From positions 1 to 52,860 of the forward strand of contig CAJUTC010000021.1 of the NCBI GenBank assembly GCA_910589195.1: a DNA stretch of 52,860 bases, written 5' to 3'. Positions 1-6,504 of the stretch are shown piece by piece (position 1 is the stretch's first letter; each line of letters opens with the position of its first letter). The notes under the pieces were generated by a model, which was not told the DNA's origin, made no database searches, and saw only the letters and a list, made by a program, of their open reading frames with translations. The DNA comes from an uncultured Lachnospiraceae bacterium. Its GTDB lineage: Bacteria; Bacillota; Clostridia; Lachnospirales; Lachnospiraceae. A program made the position numbers and the translations under genes.

Positions 1-403
1 CATTGGCATCATTGTTAAACGTCATAATGGCAAAGGCGGCTCCGCAAAAACTAATAATACAGACAAAAATGGTTTTCATCCATTGCCATGCCTGATGGTT
101 CGCCTTTGGCGGATGGTAATCAATAATATAATCAATTTCACCCAGGTTATCTACTTGGATATTGGGATCAAGCTGGCTGATTTGGTCAATTACATCTATC
201 ACATCTTCCACATACCGCCTCTGCCTGTCTTCCCGGATTTTTTTTATCTTTAAACAATTACATTTATTCAGCAAAGCCGGATCCTGGCAGGCTACCTTTG
301 CCACATCTTTTAAATATACGTCTTTCTTTTGGACTTCCGTAATTTGATTCAGCTTTAAATATACCTGCTTTCCTTTTGTATCTTTTTCGTTTCCGTTGCT
401 CAC
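1..403 (-). CDS. spoVAA: Stage V sporulation protein AA, N-terminal part (cut by window start)
   Basis: The open frame continues beyond position 1, so the C-terminus is missing. The product starts with a hydrophilic N-terminus, then a segment of the form VYLKLNQITEV...VYLKDVAKV, typical of the SpoVAA N-terminal domain. A hydrophobic segment (about IFVCIISFCGAAFAIM) begins close to the window edge. SpoVA proteins form the channel that moves dipicolinic acid into the forespore and releases it at germination. I chose the GTG at 403 because a purine-rich GGAAAGG lies just upstream and SpoVAA proteins usually begin shortly before the YxKL motif. An in-frame ATG at 478 would add 25 residues but has no ribosome binding site. 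The position after sigF matches the order in Bacillus and Clostridia. Family assignment is fairly sure; the start is inferred. Confidence 0.8.
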   Translation of the reverse strand, partial: MSNGNEKDTKGKQVYLKLNQITEVQKKDVYLKDVAKVACQDPALLNKCNCLKIKKIREDRQRRYVEDVIDVIDQISQLDPNIQVDNLGEIDYIIDYHPPKANHQAWQWMKTIFVCIISFCGAAFAIMTFNNDAN

Positions 404-509
404 AGAATCCCGCCTTTCCGCATCTTTAAATGATTTGCATGCTGTCTGATTGATCGTTCGATAAACAAATTTATCCATTTGCTATTATTTTGATGGATAA
501 CAGTCAAAC

Positions 510-689
510 TTACACAAGAGATTTCAGCGCCTTAAGCCGATCATACAGCCCTGAGAAAGCCTGTACTAAGGTTCCTCCATCCATTGCCTCTTTTGGCAGA
601 CCGAATAGGACAATCCATATGATGAGTCCAATCAGGCCCGTACAAAGTATCATAATTGCTACGCCTAAAATAAATTTCAGGGAATCCAT
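510..689 (-). CDS. 59-aa single-pass membrane protein between sigF and spoVAA
   Basis: Small protein, not recognised. It has a short N-terminal stretch (MDSLKF), then one long hydrophobic segment (about residues 6-33, ILGVAIMILCTGLIGLIIW and on), then a polar tail containing GGTLVQAFSGLYDRLKALKSL, which could form an amphipathic helix. The ATG at 689 is chosen because AAGAAGGTG lies 8-9 bases upstream; a GTG at 698 would add three residues but overlaps that site. It lies 67 bases after sigF and 106 bases before spoVAA, directly downstream of a sigma-G/F-like promoter (732-761), so it is probably made in the forespore with the SpoVA proteins. A role in the spore inner membrane is inference only. 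Confidence 0.72.
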   Translation of the reverse strand: MDSLKFILGVAIMILCTGLIGLIIWIVLFGLPKEAMDGGTLVQAFSGLYDRLKALKSLV

Positions 690-731
690 TTTACACACCT
701 TCTTAAAAGATTTTTATTTCTGAATCTTTTT

Positions 732-761
732 CCAGTATGTCCGATTCCCTGAATTCTATAC
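732..761 (-). promoter_or_regulatory. Sigma-G/sigma-F-like promoter for the small membrane protein-spoVAA unit
   Basis: On the minus strand GTATA (761-757) is followed after 17 bases by CATACTGG (739-732). This matches the forespore promoter pattern (-35 G-A/T-ATA, -10 CATACTA). The -35 overlaps the sigF stop codon, and the -10 lies about 42 bases before the ATG at 689. Forespore control of spoVA by sigma-G is established in Bacillus; its use here is inferred from the match and context. Confidence 0.6.
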
Positions 762-1472
762 GATTTTTTCTCGCATTGATTTTAAAATTTTCTTTTCCAG
801 ACGTGATACCTGAACCTGGGAAATATGTAAGTCTTTTGCCACCTGGCTTTGAGTTTGGTTGTAAAAATATCTGCGCAAAATAATATCCCGATCCCGGCTA
901 TTCAACTCAGATACCAGCTTTTTCAACACCATTTTGTTTAACAATTTTTCCTGAGTTTCGCTTTCTTCCGGAATCCTGTCAATCAAGTACATGCCTGGTT
1001 CATCGTTATAGTTTACAGAGCGGTATAAGGATTCGATTTCCGCCGCGGATTCAATGGAAGCCGCTACTTGCTCACGGCTTTCCCCCAGGCATTGGGCAAT
1101 TTCATCAATTGTTGGATCCCTGCCTAATTTGCCATTCAATTCCTGCCTGGCTCCATTCACCCGGATTCCCAGTTCCTTTAAGGAGCGGCTTACTTTAATC
1201 ATACCGTCATCCCGCAAAAAACGTTTGATCTCTCCTGTAATCATTGGAACAGCGTAGGTAGAGAATTTCAGACCTAGGCTTAAGTCAAAATGATCCACTG
1301 CTTTCATCAGCCCGATGGAACCGATCTGAAACAAGTCCTCCATTTCATATCCTCGTCGTTCAAATCGGCGTACAATGCTCCAAATTAAACCCATATTTTC
1401 TACAACCAGCCGATCCCGGGCGGCTTTATCTCCTTCGTGAGCCATTTGAATCAGATTCATTGTTTCATCCAT
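756..1472 (-). CDS. sigF: RNA polymerase sigma-F factor (forespore)
   Basis: A 238-aa sigma-70 family protein of typical SigF/SigG length. Region 2 includes VVENMGLIWSIVRRF, EDLFQIGSIGLMKAVDHFD and FSTYAVPMITGEIKRFLRDDG. Region 4 near the C-terminus contains LNSRDRDIILRRYF and a helix-turn-helix (SQVAKDLHISQVQVSRLEK). It directs the first forespore-specific transcription after asymmetric division. Its identity as SigF rather than SigG rests on the upstream spoIIAA and spoIIAB genes, which encode its anti-anti-sigma and anti-sigma factors. The GGAGG of its ribosome binding site is formed by the last codons of spoIIAB (only 7 bases separate the genes), so translation of the two is probably coupled. 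Confidence 0.96.
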   Translation of the reverse strand: MDETMNLIQMAHEGDKAARDRLVVENMGLIWSIVRRFERRGYEMEDLFQIGSIGLMKAVDHFDLSLGLKFSTYAVPMITGEIKRFLRDDGMIKVSRSLKELGIRVNGARQELNGKLGRDPTIDEIAQCLGESREQVAASIESAAEIESLYRSVNYNDEPGMYLIDRIPEESETQEKLLNKMVLKKLVSELNSRDRDIILRRYFYNQTQSQVAKDLHISQVQVSRLEKKILKSMREKIV

Positions 1473-1479
1473 AGGGCGG

Positions 1480-1950
1480 TTATCCTCCTATCCGCTTTTT
1501 CATCCGGACAGTTGTTCCTTTTCCTATCTGTGATTCTACCTCTAAACTGTCCATAAAAGCTTCCATAAAGGAAAATCCCATACCAGAGCGTTCGCCGCTT
1601 TTATCTGAAGTATACATTGGTTCCATAGCTTTTTTCAAATCTCCGATTCCGCTTCCGTTATCTTTTATTATGATTGTAAGTTCCTGGCCTGTAATGGCAG
1701 CTTCTATGTATATAATTCCCGGATTTTTCCTGTAACCGTGAATTACCGCATTGGTAACGGCCTCGGACACCGCCGTTTTCACATCATCAATTTCCTCTAA
1801 TGTAGGGTTCATACGGCTCATAAATACCGCGATTACCACTCTGGCAAATTCTTCATTCTTTGATAAGCTTCCTATTTCCAGACGGATTGTATCTGTGTCT
1901 GGTCCGCCTTCTTTCTTTTTCTGCGGATTCTCATTTCCTATGTTGTCCAT
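1480..1950 (-). CDS. spoIIAB: Anti-sigma F factor / serine kinase SpoIIAB
   Basis: A 156-aa GHKL-fold kinase. The N box reads AVSEAVTNAVIHGY, the G1 box KDNGSGIGD and the G2 region SGERSGMGFSFMEAFMD, all characteristic of SpoIIAB. It binds and holds sigma-F before septation and phosphorylates SpoIIAA on serine. I chose the ATG at 1950, preceded by AAGGAAGGGG. The frame stays open upstream to 2112, but that extension would encode the 42-bp repeats lying between the two genes and resembles no SpoIIAB N-terminus. Even from 1950 the protein has about 15 extra polar residues (NENPQKKKEGG) before the usual start of the fold. It is the middle gene of the spoIIA operon. Confidence 0.95.
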   Translation of the reverse strand: MDNIGNENPQKKKEGGPDTDTIRLEIGSLSKNEEFARVVIAVFMSRMNPTLEEIDDVKTAVSEAVTNAVIHGYRKNPGIIYIEAAITGQELTIIIKDNGSGIGDLKKAMEPMYTSDKSGERSGMGFSFMEAFMDSLEVESQIGKGTTVRMKKRIGG

Positions 1951-2022
1951 TTTTCCCCTTCCTTTCTGATTCTTTTGTCTTGGTTCCCACCTTCCGGCCT
2001 GATATCCCAAATCGTTCTCAGA

Positions 2023-2190
2023 AACAATCAACGCTGCTTCTTTTCTGCCTCCGTTCATTCCGAAGAACCAATCAGCGCTGCTTTTTCTATTCAATCTATC
2101 TGGCCAAACCAATCAGCGCGCTTTCCTTTTGTCCAATTATCCATCCTAAACAGCCAGCGCTGCTTCTTTTGTTTCAAAACAAGGCATTAG
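2023..2190 (-). repeat. Four degenerate ~42-bp tandem repeats between spoIIAA and spoIIAB
   Basis: On the plus strand a unit beginning AACCAATCAGCGCTGCTTTT recurs with variation at about 2023, 2066, 2107 and 2149, giving periods of 43, 41 and 42 bases. The copy at 2149 covers the spoIIAA stop codon and its last codons (ETKEAALAV); the others fill the gap up to spoIIAB. Translated in the spoIIAB frame, the copies give related peptides (RKEAALIV, RKSSADWF). This is consistent with successive duplication of the 3' end of spoIIAA followed by decay. No function is evident. Confidence 0.75.
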
Positions 2191-2487
2191 ACGTGCCAAT
2201 CCTCCTACGTTCAAAATTCGATGTACCTGTGCGCCTACTCCATAGATGGCCACGCTACCTCCGCTTCCTGTCATTTGTTTATAACGGTTTAACAATACGC
2301 CAATACCGGAAGAGTCCATAAATTCTGTATTGCTAAAATCAAAAACGATTCGGCTAACATAATTTTCAGCCAGCAGTAAATCCGTTTCATATTTTAAATC
2401 AAGACAATTATGGTGATCCAATTCTTTTGGAAGATGAATCACCAGGACAGCGCCCTTAGCTTCATAGGAAAATGTGCTTCGGCTCAT
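2146..2487 (-). CDS. spoIIAA: Anti-sigma F factor antagonist SpoIIAA
   Basis: A 113-aa STAS-domain protein. The phosphorylation segment IVFDFSNTEFMDSSGIGVLL carries the conserved serine of the DSSG motif, which SpoIIAB phosphorylates and SpoIIE dephosphorylates. Dephosphorylated SpoIIAA displaces sigma-F from SpoIIAB. The ATG at 2487 is preferred over an upstream in-frame start at 2505 because AAAGGGG lies 8 bases before it. The last codons belong to the first unit of a tandem repeat that continues toward spoIIAB. It is the first gene of the operon. I looked for a sigma-H promoter upstream and found no convincing one. Confidence 0.94.
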   Translation of the reverse strand: MSRSTFSYEAKGAVLVIHLPKELDHHNCLDLKYETDLLLAENYVSRIVFDFSNTEFMDSSGIGVLLNRYKQMTGSGGSVAIYGVGAQVHRILNVGGLARLMPCFETKEAALAV

Positions 2488-2555
2488 AAAAAGTCCCCTT
2501 TCCATATTTCAATTCGTTTTTCCTGTCTATGTTTTTATGATGCCACCGCTTCGTC

Positions 2556-2571
2556 CTTACAGGCCTGTAAG
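2556..2571. promoter_or_regulatory. Perfect 16-bp palindrome upstream of spoIIAA
   Basis: CTTACAGGCCTGTAAG is a perfect dyad 69 bases upstream of the spoIIAA start. It could be a regulator-binding site or a small hairpin in the leader. It does not match the Spo0A box (TGTCGAA). No regulator can be named. Confidence 0.4.
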
Positions 2572-2611
2572 AGCCTTTTCTGTCACAGGGAAGTTTAAAA
2601 AACTTACCTAA

Positions 2612-2664
2612 TGATAGAAAAAGAAAGAACCTACAAAGCGGTTTCTCTTTTGTAGTGTTCTTTC
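2612..2664 (-). terminator. Rho-independent terminator after the TPR gene
   Basis: On the minus strand a stem made of GAAAGAAC and TACAAA pairs with TTTGTA and GTTCTTTC around a loop of about 11 bases, and is followed by TTTTTC. It lies about 50 bases downstream of the TPR gene stop (2713) and closes the folC operon before spoIIAA. Confidence 0.75.
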
Positions 2665-2712
2665 ATCTTTTCTCAATATTCTAACATGAAATAATGCCAT
2701 TTTTGGCATACC

Positions 2713-4017
2713 TTAATATCCTCTTGCTTCCTTTGCCTGGTCTGCCTGGTTAGAATCCGGAAATTCATCAATAATCTTTCCAAACCAGCTATTTGCCTGT
2801 TCCGTATTTCCGGTCTGCTGATAGGCACGTCCAAGAAGATACATAGCTGACGGATTATTAGGATTAACCTCCAAACTCTTTTCATAATAGGTAATTGCTT
2901 GGGCCAGATTTCCTCCATTCCAGGAAGATGTTCCTAAATCCTCTAATGTTTGGAATCCATTGGTTGTCATATCCTGTGTGACTGCCATAATGATCTGCAG
3001 GATACTTGGTTCCGTAATCAAAGATGAATCTAAGGAAGTATAAAGCTGGGCCACTGTCATCAAATCCTCATTCTGATAGGCCTGCAAAATCCCAATAACT
3101 GCCTGATATTGGGCCAGCACAGCCTGATGATCCCCGTCGATTGCGGCAATCTGAGCTTCCATTTCATCTGATAACGCCTTTAATTCATCGTATTCCTGTG
3201 TCTTTGCGGTTAACTGCTGGTTCAGTTCGCTGATTTTCTGACTATACTGAATCAGTTCCTGATTATGGGCAGTATTCAGCGATTTGGTATTTGCCGGCAT
3301 TACCAGGAAAAATATTACTAACATGCCAATAATAAGTCCAGCTATAATATTTAAAATGCTGCCCCATCCCGTATTTTCTTTATATTCCGGAGGGATAATC
3401 GTATCATCGTCTGCCATCTGTCGATGAGAAAACGCATTTTTCAGCTTCTTTTTTTCAACATCCTCCCGTTTTGTATTTTGCTTTACAATCGACATATACC
3501 ATTGAGCTTTTGGATTACTTTTGTCAATCTGCAGCACACGGTACAGGGATTTGCCCGCTTTGACATAATCTCCATTGGACATATCAATAAGGGCAAGCAG
3601 CATATGAGCCTTAACAAACCGTGGATTTGCCTCAGTTACATTGGATAGCTGCAAGGCTGCTAAGTCCATGCTTTTCATCCGGATTTGGAACAAAGCCTGG
3701 TTATAGGTTTTAATCATTTGGCTTTCCCGTTCTAACTGTCCGGGTTTTCTTTGAATTTCATCCAGATAGCGGTCAGCAGGGTTTCCCTCTGGCTTTAAGT
3801 TCATGCTGATAACCCATTGAGTCAGGGCATGGGGCGTTTCCCCCATTTCATAAAATACCAGTCCTAACAGGTTCCTGGCGTTCATCTGGTATTTATCAAA
3901 ACGCAGGCTTTTCTTTAAGCATTCAATGGCTCCTGTTAAATCACGGAGTTTTGCTTTTTCTAATCCCAGATTGTATAAGCTATTTGCAATCTGGTGGTTC
4001 CTTTTCATATAATCCAT
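2713..4017 (-). CDS. TPR-repeat membrane protein with central coiled coil
   Basis: About 434 aa. The N-terminal half contains TPR-like helical pairs (for example ANSLYNLGLEKAKLRDLTGAI and KAHMLLALIDMSNGDYVKAG). A single hydrophobic segment follows at about residues 220-245 (ILNIIAGLIIGMLVIFFLVM). Next comes a predicted coiled coil (SQKISELNQQLTAKTQEYDEL) and, at the C-terminus, two more TPRs (AITYYEKSLEVNPNNPSAMY, AYQQTGNTEQANSWFGKII). Topology is probably N-terminus in, with coiled coil and C-terminal TPRs outside, as a scaffold. The ATG at 4017 is used instead of the TTG at 4020. It starts 6 bases after the stop of a 46-aa gene, so the two are likely cotranscribed with folC. No specific function is recognised. 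Confidence 0.85.
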   Translation of the reverse strand: MDYMKRNHQIANSLYNLGLEKAKLRDLTGAIECLKKSLRFDKYQMNARNLLGLVFYEMGETPHALTQWVISMNLKPEGNPADRYLDEIQRKPGQLERESQMIKTYNQALFQIRMKSMDLAALQLSNVTEANPRFVKAHMLLALIDMSNGDYVKAGKSLYRVLQIDKSNPKAQWYMSIVKQNTKREDVEKKKLKNAFSHRQMADDDTIIPPEYKENTGWGSILNIIAGLIIGMLVIFFLVMPANTKSLNTAHNQELIQYSQKISELNQQLTAKTQEYDELKALSDEMEAQIAAIDGDHQAVLAQYQAVIGILQAYQNEDLMTVAQLYTSLDSSLITEPSILQIIMAVTQDMTTNGFQTLEDLGTSSWNGGNLAQAITYYEKSLEVNPNNPSAMYLLGRAYQQTGNTEQANSWFGKIIDEFPDSNQADQAKEARGY

Positions 4018-4023
4018 CAATAT

Positions 4024-4164
4024 TTATTCTTCCTTTATCCCCTTCAGCAATTCCATCATAATATCCGTCATATCGGTTAAGTCCGCTTTTACAATCGCGT
4101 CTTCCACATCTTCCACTTCTAAACTTGGCTTAAAACGCGCGATTTCTTCCTCAAAATTAATCAT
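4024..4164 (-). CDS. Conserved-looking 46-aa acidic protein between folC and the TPR gene
   Basis: A short gene encoding an acidic, helix-prone protein beginning MINFEEEIARFKPSLEVEDVE and ending MMELLKGIKEE. Its ATG (4164) overlaps the folC stop by 8 bases, and the strong site GAGAGGAGG is 4-5 bases upstream inside the folC 3' end. The stop is followed 6 bases later by the TPR gene ATG. The excellent ribosome binding site, tight packing on both sides and biased composition make this very likely a real gene. Function is unknown. Confidence 0.75.
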   Translation of the reverse strand: MINFEEEIARFKPSLEVEDVEDAIVKADLTDMTDIMMELLKGIKEE

Positions 4165-5464
4165 GGTACCTCCTCTCAAGCTCTGCCTTAATCTCCCCAA
4201 TCAGATACAGGGAGCCGACGCAGAAAAGAAAATCCTGGCTTCCTTTTTCATCAAGGAGAAATTCGAACGCTGCTTTCACTTCTTCAAAGCCTTCTACCTG
4301 GCAGTCCATTTCCCGCAAAAACAGGCTCTTAAGCTGTTCTGCTTTCAGACCTCTTTCACTGTGCAGCGAAACTACTGCTGTCAGATCAGGATGTAACTGA
4401 TTCCATAAGCACGATATCATGCTTTGGTAGTTTTTATCCGATACTACAGCAAACAGCACCAGTATCCTTCCCTGTGGCTGTCGTTTGGCTATGGCAGAAG
4501 CAGCCATTGTAAAAGCCTCCATGCCAGCAGGATTATGAGCGCCATCCAAAAACACTCCAGGGCAAATCTCTTCCATCCGTCCAGGCCAGACCGTGGATTC
4601 CATGCCTTTCATCAACAGTGGTTCTCGTTTCTTTTCGATCCGCCCGTTTTCCATCAGCACCGTAAAAGCCTTCCAGGCCAATGCCCCATTATCGGCCTGA
4701 TACGGCGCCGGAAATGGAAGTACCATCCGCGTCTTTTCTTTTTTCAGTTCCATCACATACGGTATACTGCCTGTGGCTTTTAACAAATGAAAATCCTGCC
4801 TGCTGATTGGAAAGAAAGGAGAACCTTGTTCTATGGCACGCTGACGAATTACTTGTGCTGCCTCTTCATCATTGGCATCAAATATAACGGGAATTCCTTT
4901 TTTTATAATTCCCGCTTTTTCTTCCGCAATTTCCCTTATGGTTTCTCCCAGATAATTGGTATGATCCAGGCTAATTGATGTAATGATTGAAATAAGTGGA
5001 TGTTCAATAACGTTGGTAGTATCCAGCCGTCCTCCAAGACCTGTTTCCACCACCCAAAAATCCACTTTCTGCCTTGCAAAGTACACGGCTCCCATGTAAA
5101 ACAGGAATTCAAAAAATGTGGGATGGCGCAGCCCCTGTTTTACCAGTACATCTGCCGCTTCTTTCACTTTGCGAAAGCTTTCTTCGAATAAACCTTCCTC
5201 TGCCATTTGGCCATTCAGAAGAAATCTTTCCTGAATTTTCACCAAATGGGGGGAAAGAAATGTGCCTACCCGGTATCCCGCAGCAAAAAGACCTTGAGTC
5301 AAATAGGCACATACGGAACCTTTTCCGTTTGTTCCTGCCACATGGATCACAGGAACTTCTTTGTCTGGATTTCCAAGGTATTCCAAAAACCTTCTAATAT
5401 GGGCCAGCGAATTTTTTTCCTTGGTCCACATAGGAATCTGGTTTAAATATTCTTCTGCGTTCAT
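4157..5464 (-). CDS. folC: Folylpolyglutamate synthase / dihydrofolate synthase
   Basis: A 435-aa Mur-ligase-family enzyme, the normal length for FolC. It adds glutamate to dihydropteroate or to folates with ATP hydrolysis. The N-terminal ATP loop is GTNGKGS (residues 44-50). Other FolC signatures are FLSPHLVKIQERF, HPTFFEFLF, ETGLGGRLDTTNV and SLDHTNYLGETIREIAEEKAGIIK in the central domain, and FLDGAHNPAGM in the C-terminal domain. It is the first gene of a three-gene unit (folC, 46-aa gene, TPR gene), with a sigma-A promoter 21 bases upstream of its ATG. The weak AAAGG before the ATG suggests modest translation. No sign of truncation. Confidence 0.95.
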   Translation of the reverse strand: MNAEEYLNQIPMWTKEKNSLAHIRRFLEYLGNPDKEVPVIHVAGTNGKGSVCAYLTQGLFAAGYRVGTFLSPHLVKIQERFLLNGQMAEEGLFEESFRKVKEAADVLVKQGLRHPTFFEFLFYMGAVYFARQKVDFWVVETGLGGRLDTTNVIEHPLISIITSISLDHTNYLGETIREIAEEKAGIIKKGIPVIFDANDEEAAQVIRQRAIEQGSPFFPISRQDFHLLKATGSIPYVMELKKEKTRMVLPFPAPYQADNGALAWKAFTVLMENGRIEKKREPLLMKGMESTVWPGRMEEICPGVFLDGAHNPAGMEAFTMAASAIAKRQPQGRILVLFAVVSDKNYQSMISCLWNQLHPDLTAVVSLHSERGLKAEQLKSLFLREMDCQVEGFEEVKAAFEFLLDEKGSQDFLFCVGSLYLIGEIKAELERRYHD

Positions 5465-5484
5465 CGTTTTGGCCTTTCAATTTG

Positions 5485-5512
5485 ATTATAAAGGTTCCTG
5501 CAGGATTTTCAA
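5485..5512 (-). promoter_or_regulatory. Sigma-A promoter of the folC operon
   Basis: On the minus strand TTGAAA (5512-5507), a 16-base spacer and a consensus TATAAT (5490-5485) lie just upstream of the folC ATG (5464). This predicts transcription starting near 5478 with a very short leader. Confidence 0.65.
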
Positions 5513-5558
5513 CTAAATTTTCTCGAAAAAAATCGACGAAAATCCCGTTTCAGACATA

Positions 5559-5601
5559 CGCTAGTGTATTGTCCGGATTATATCCAGTCAGTACACTAGC
5601 G
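5559..5601. repeat. Inverted repeat overlapping the eamA stop codon
   Basis: CGCTAGTGTA (5559-5568) and TACACTAGCG (5592-5601) form a perfect 10-bp stem with a 23-base loop. The right arm contains the eamA stop codon. A T run follows only on the plus strand, where no gene precedes it. On the minus strand, the direction of eamA, it would be an end-of-message hairpin without the U tract. Interpretation is uncertain. Confidence 0.5.
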
Positions 5602-6498
5602 TTTTTGAAGCTTCGTATTTTTTTGCGGAAGCTGTGCCAATATAATTGCGCCAAACATGATAACACAGCCCAAAAACTGTCGCCCATTTAATTTCTGCCC
5701 TAAAATCAGCCATCCTGCCAACACAGAGATGCTGGATTCCAGGCTTAAAATCAGGGAAGAAATCGTAGGATTCATTCCCTTCTGCCCTATCACCTGCAGC
5801 GTATACGCCACACCGCAGCTCATTACCCCCGCATATAAGATCGGCGCCCAGGCAGCCAGAATATTCCGCCAAGCTGGATGTTCAAATTGTATCATCATTA
5901 CACATGATAACAACCCGCTGACAAAAAACTGGATGCAGGAAAGCATAACTCCGTCTGTCTTAGGAGAATAATAGTCGATAACCAGGATGTGGAAGGAAAA
6001 CAGCAAGGCACAGATTAGAACGAAACCATCTCCCTTGGATATGGAAAATTGATTTGCTTCCACACACAGCAGATAAAGTCCCGCCACGCACAGGCCAACT
6101 GCCGCCCAGACAGTCCTTCCACACGTTTTCTTCATAAAAATTCCAAGGACAGGAACAATAATAATATAGCATGCGGTGAGAAAGCCTGCCTTTCCCACCG
6201 TAGTGTACCGCACTCCAAACTGCTGGAAATTAGAAGCCAAACAAAGCATCGTTCCGCAGGCAATCCCTCCGGCCAATAAGGTTTTTCTTTCTTCTTTTTT
6301 GGCACAGGCAGAACGTTTCCTTGCCCTCTTTTTTCCAAACAGAACAATCACCGGAATCAGGACAAAGCCGCCGATCAAGCTTCTGACCGCATTAAAGGTA
6401 AAGGGTTCCACATATTCCATCCCTACGCTTTGCGCTACAAAGGCAACACCCCATATGGACGCAGTCAAAAAAAGCAGCAATGCATTCTTCAATTTCAT
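5596..6498 (-). CDS. EamA-family (DMT superfamily) transporter
   Basis: A 300-aa integral membrane protein with about ten hydrophobic segments in two halves, each resembling an EamA domain. The first starts ALLLFLTASIWGVAFVAQ, with the typical FTFNAVRSLIGG after the second helix; the second half contains LLFSFHILVIDYYSP and LSLESSISVLAGWLILG. Members export or import small metabolites; the substrate cannot be read from sequence. A positively charged loop (KKRARKRSACAKKEERK) separates early helices. It begins 6 bases after valS ends, so it probably shares the T-box-controlled transcript, although that need not mean a valine link. Confidence 0.9.
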   Translation of the reverse strand: MKLKNALLLFLTASIWGVAFVAQSVGMEYVEPFTFNAVRSLIGGFVLIPVIVLFGKKRARKRSACAKKEERKTLLAGGIACGTMLCLASNFQQFGVRYTTVGKAGFLTACYIIIVPVLGIFMKKTCGRTVWAAVGLCVAGLYLLCVEANQFSISKGDGFVLICALLFSFHILVIDYYSPKTDGVMLSCIQFFVSGLLSCVMMIQFEHPAWRNILAAWAPILYAGVMSCGVAYTLQVIGQKGMNPTISSLILSLESSISVLAGWLILGQKLNGRQFLGCVIMFGAIILAQLPQKNTKLQKR

Positions 6499-6504
6499 CA
6501 GATG

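Noticed and set aside
1951..2112. N-terminal extension of SpoIIAB to a 210-aa protein
   Set aside because: The extension is built from the 42-bp repeats, has no ribosome binding site at 2112, and the ATG at 1950 has a strong one.
2023..2190. Possible CRISPR-like array
   Set aside because: The repeats are degenerate, contiguous and partly coding; there are no unique spacers and no cas genes.
1860..2321. 153-aa plus-strand open frame opposite spoIIAA/spoIIAB
   Set aside because: It lies antisense to well-supported genes and across the tandem repeats, which create open frames by chance. No ribosome binding site or recognisable domain.
2490..2612. Sigma-H promoter or Spo0A box upstream of spoIIAA
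   Set aside because: AGGAAAAA and CGAATTG occur but are adjacent, not 11-15 bases apart. The best 0A-box-like match (GGACGAA) is weak.
5559..5601. Terminator for eamA on the minus strand
   Set aside because: The stem is good, but no T tract follows in the minus direction; listed only as an inverted repeat.
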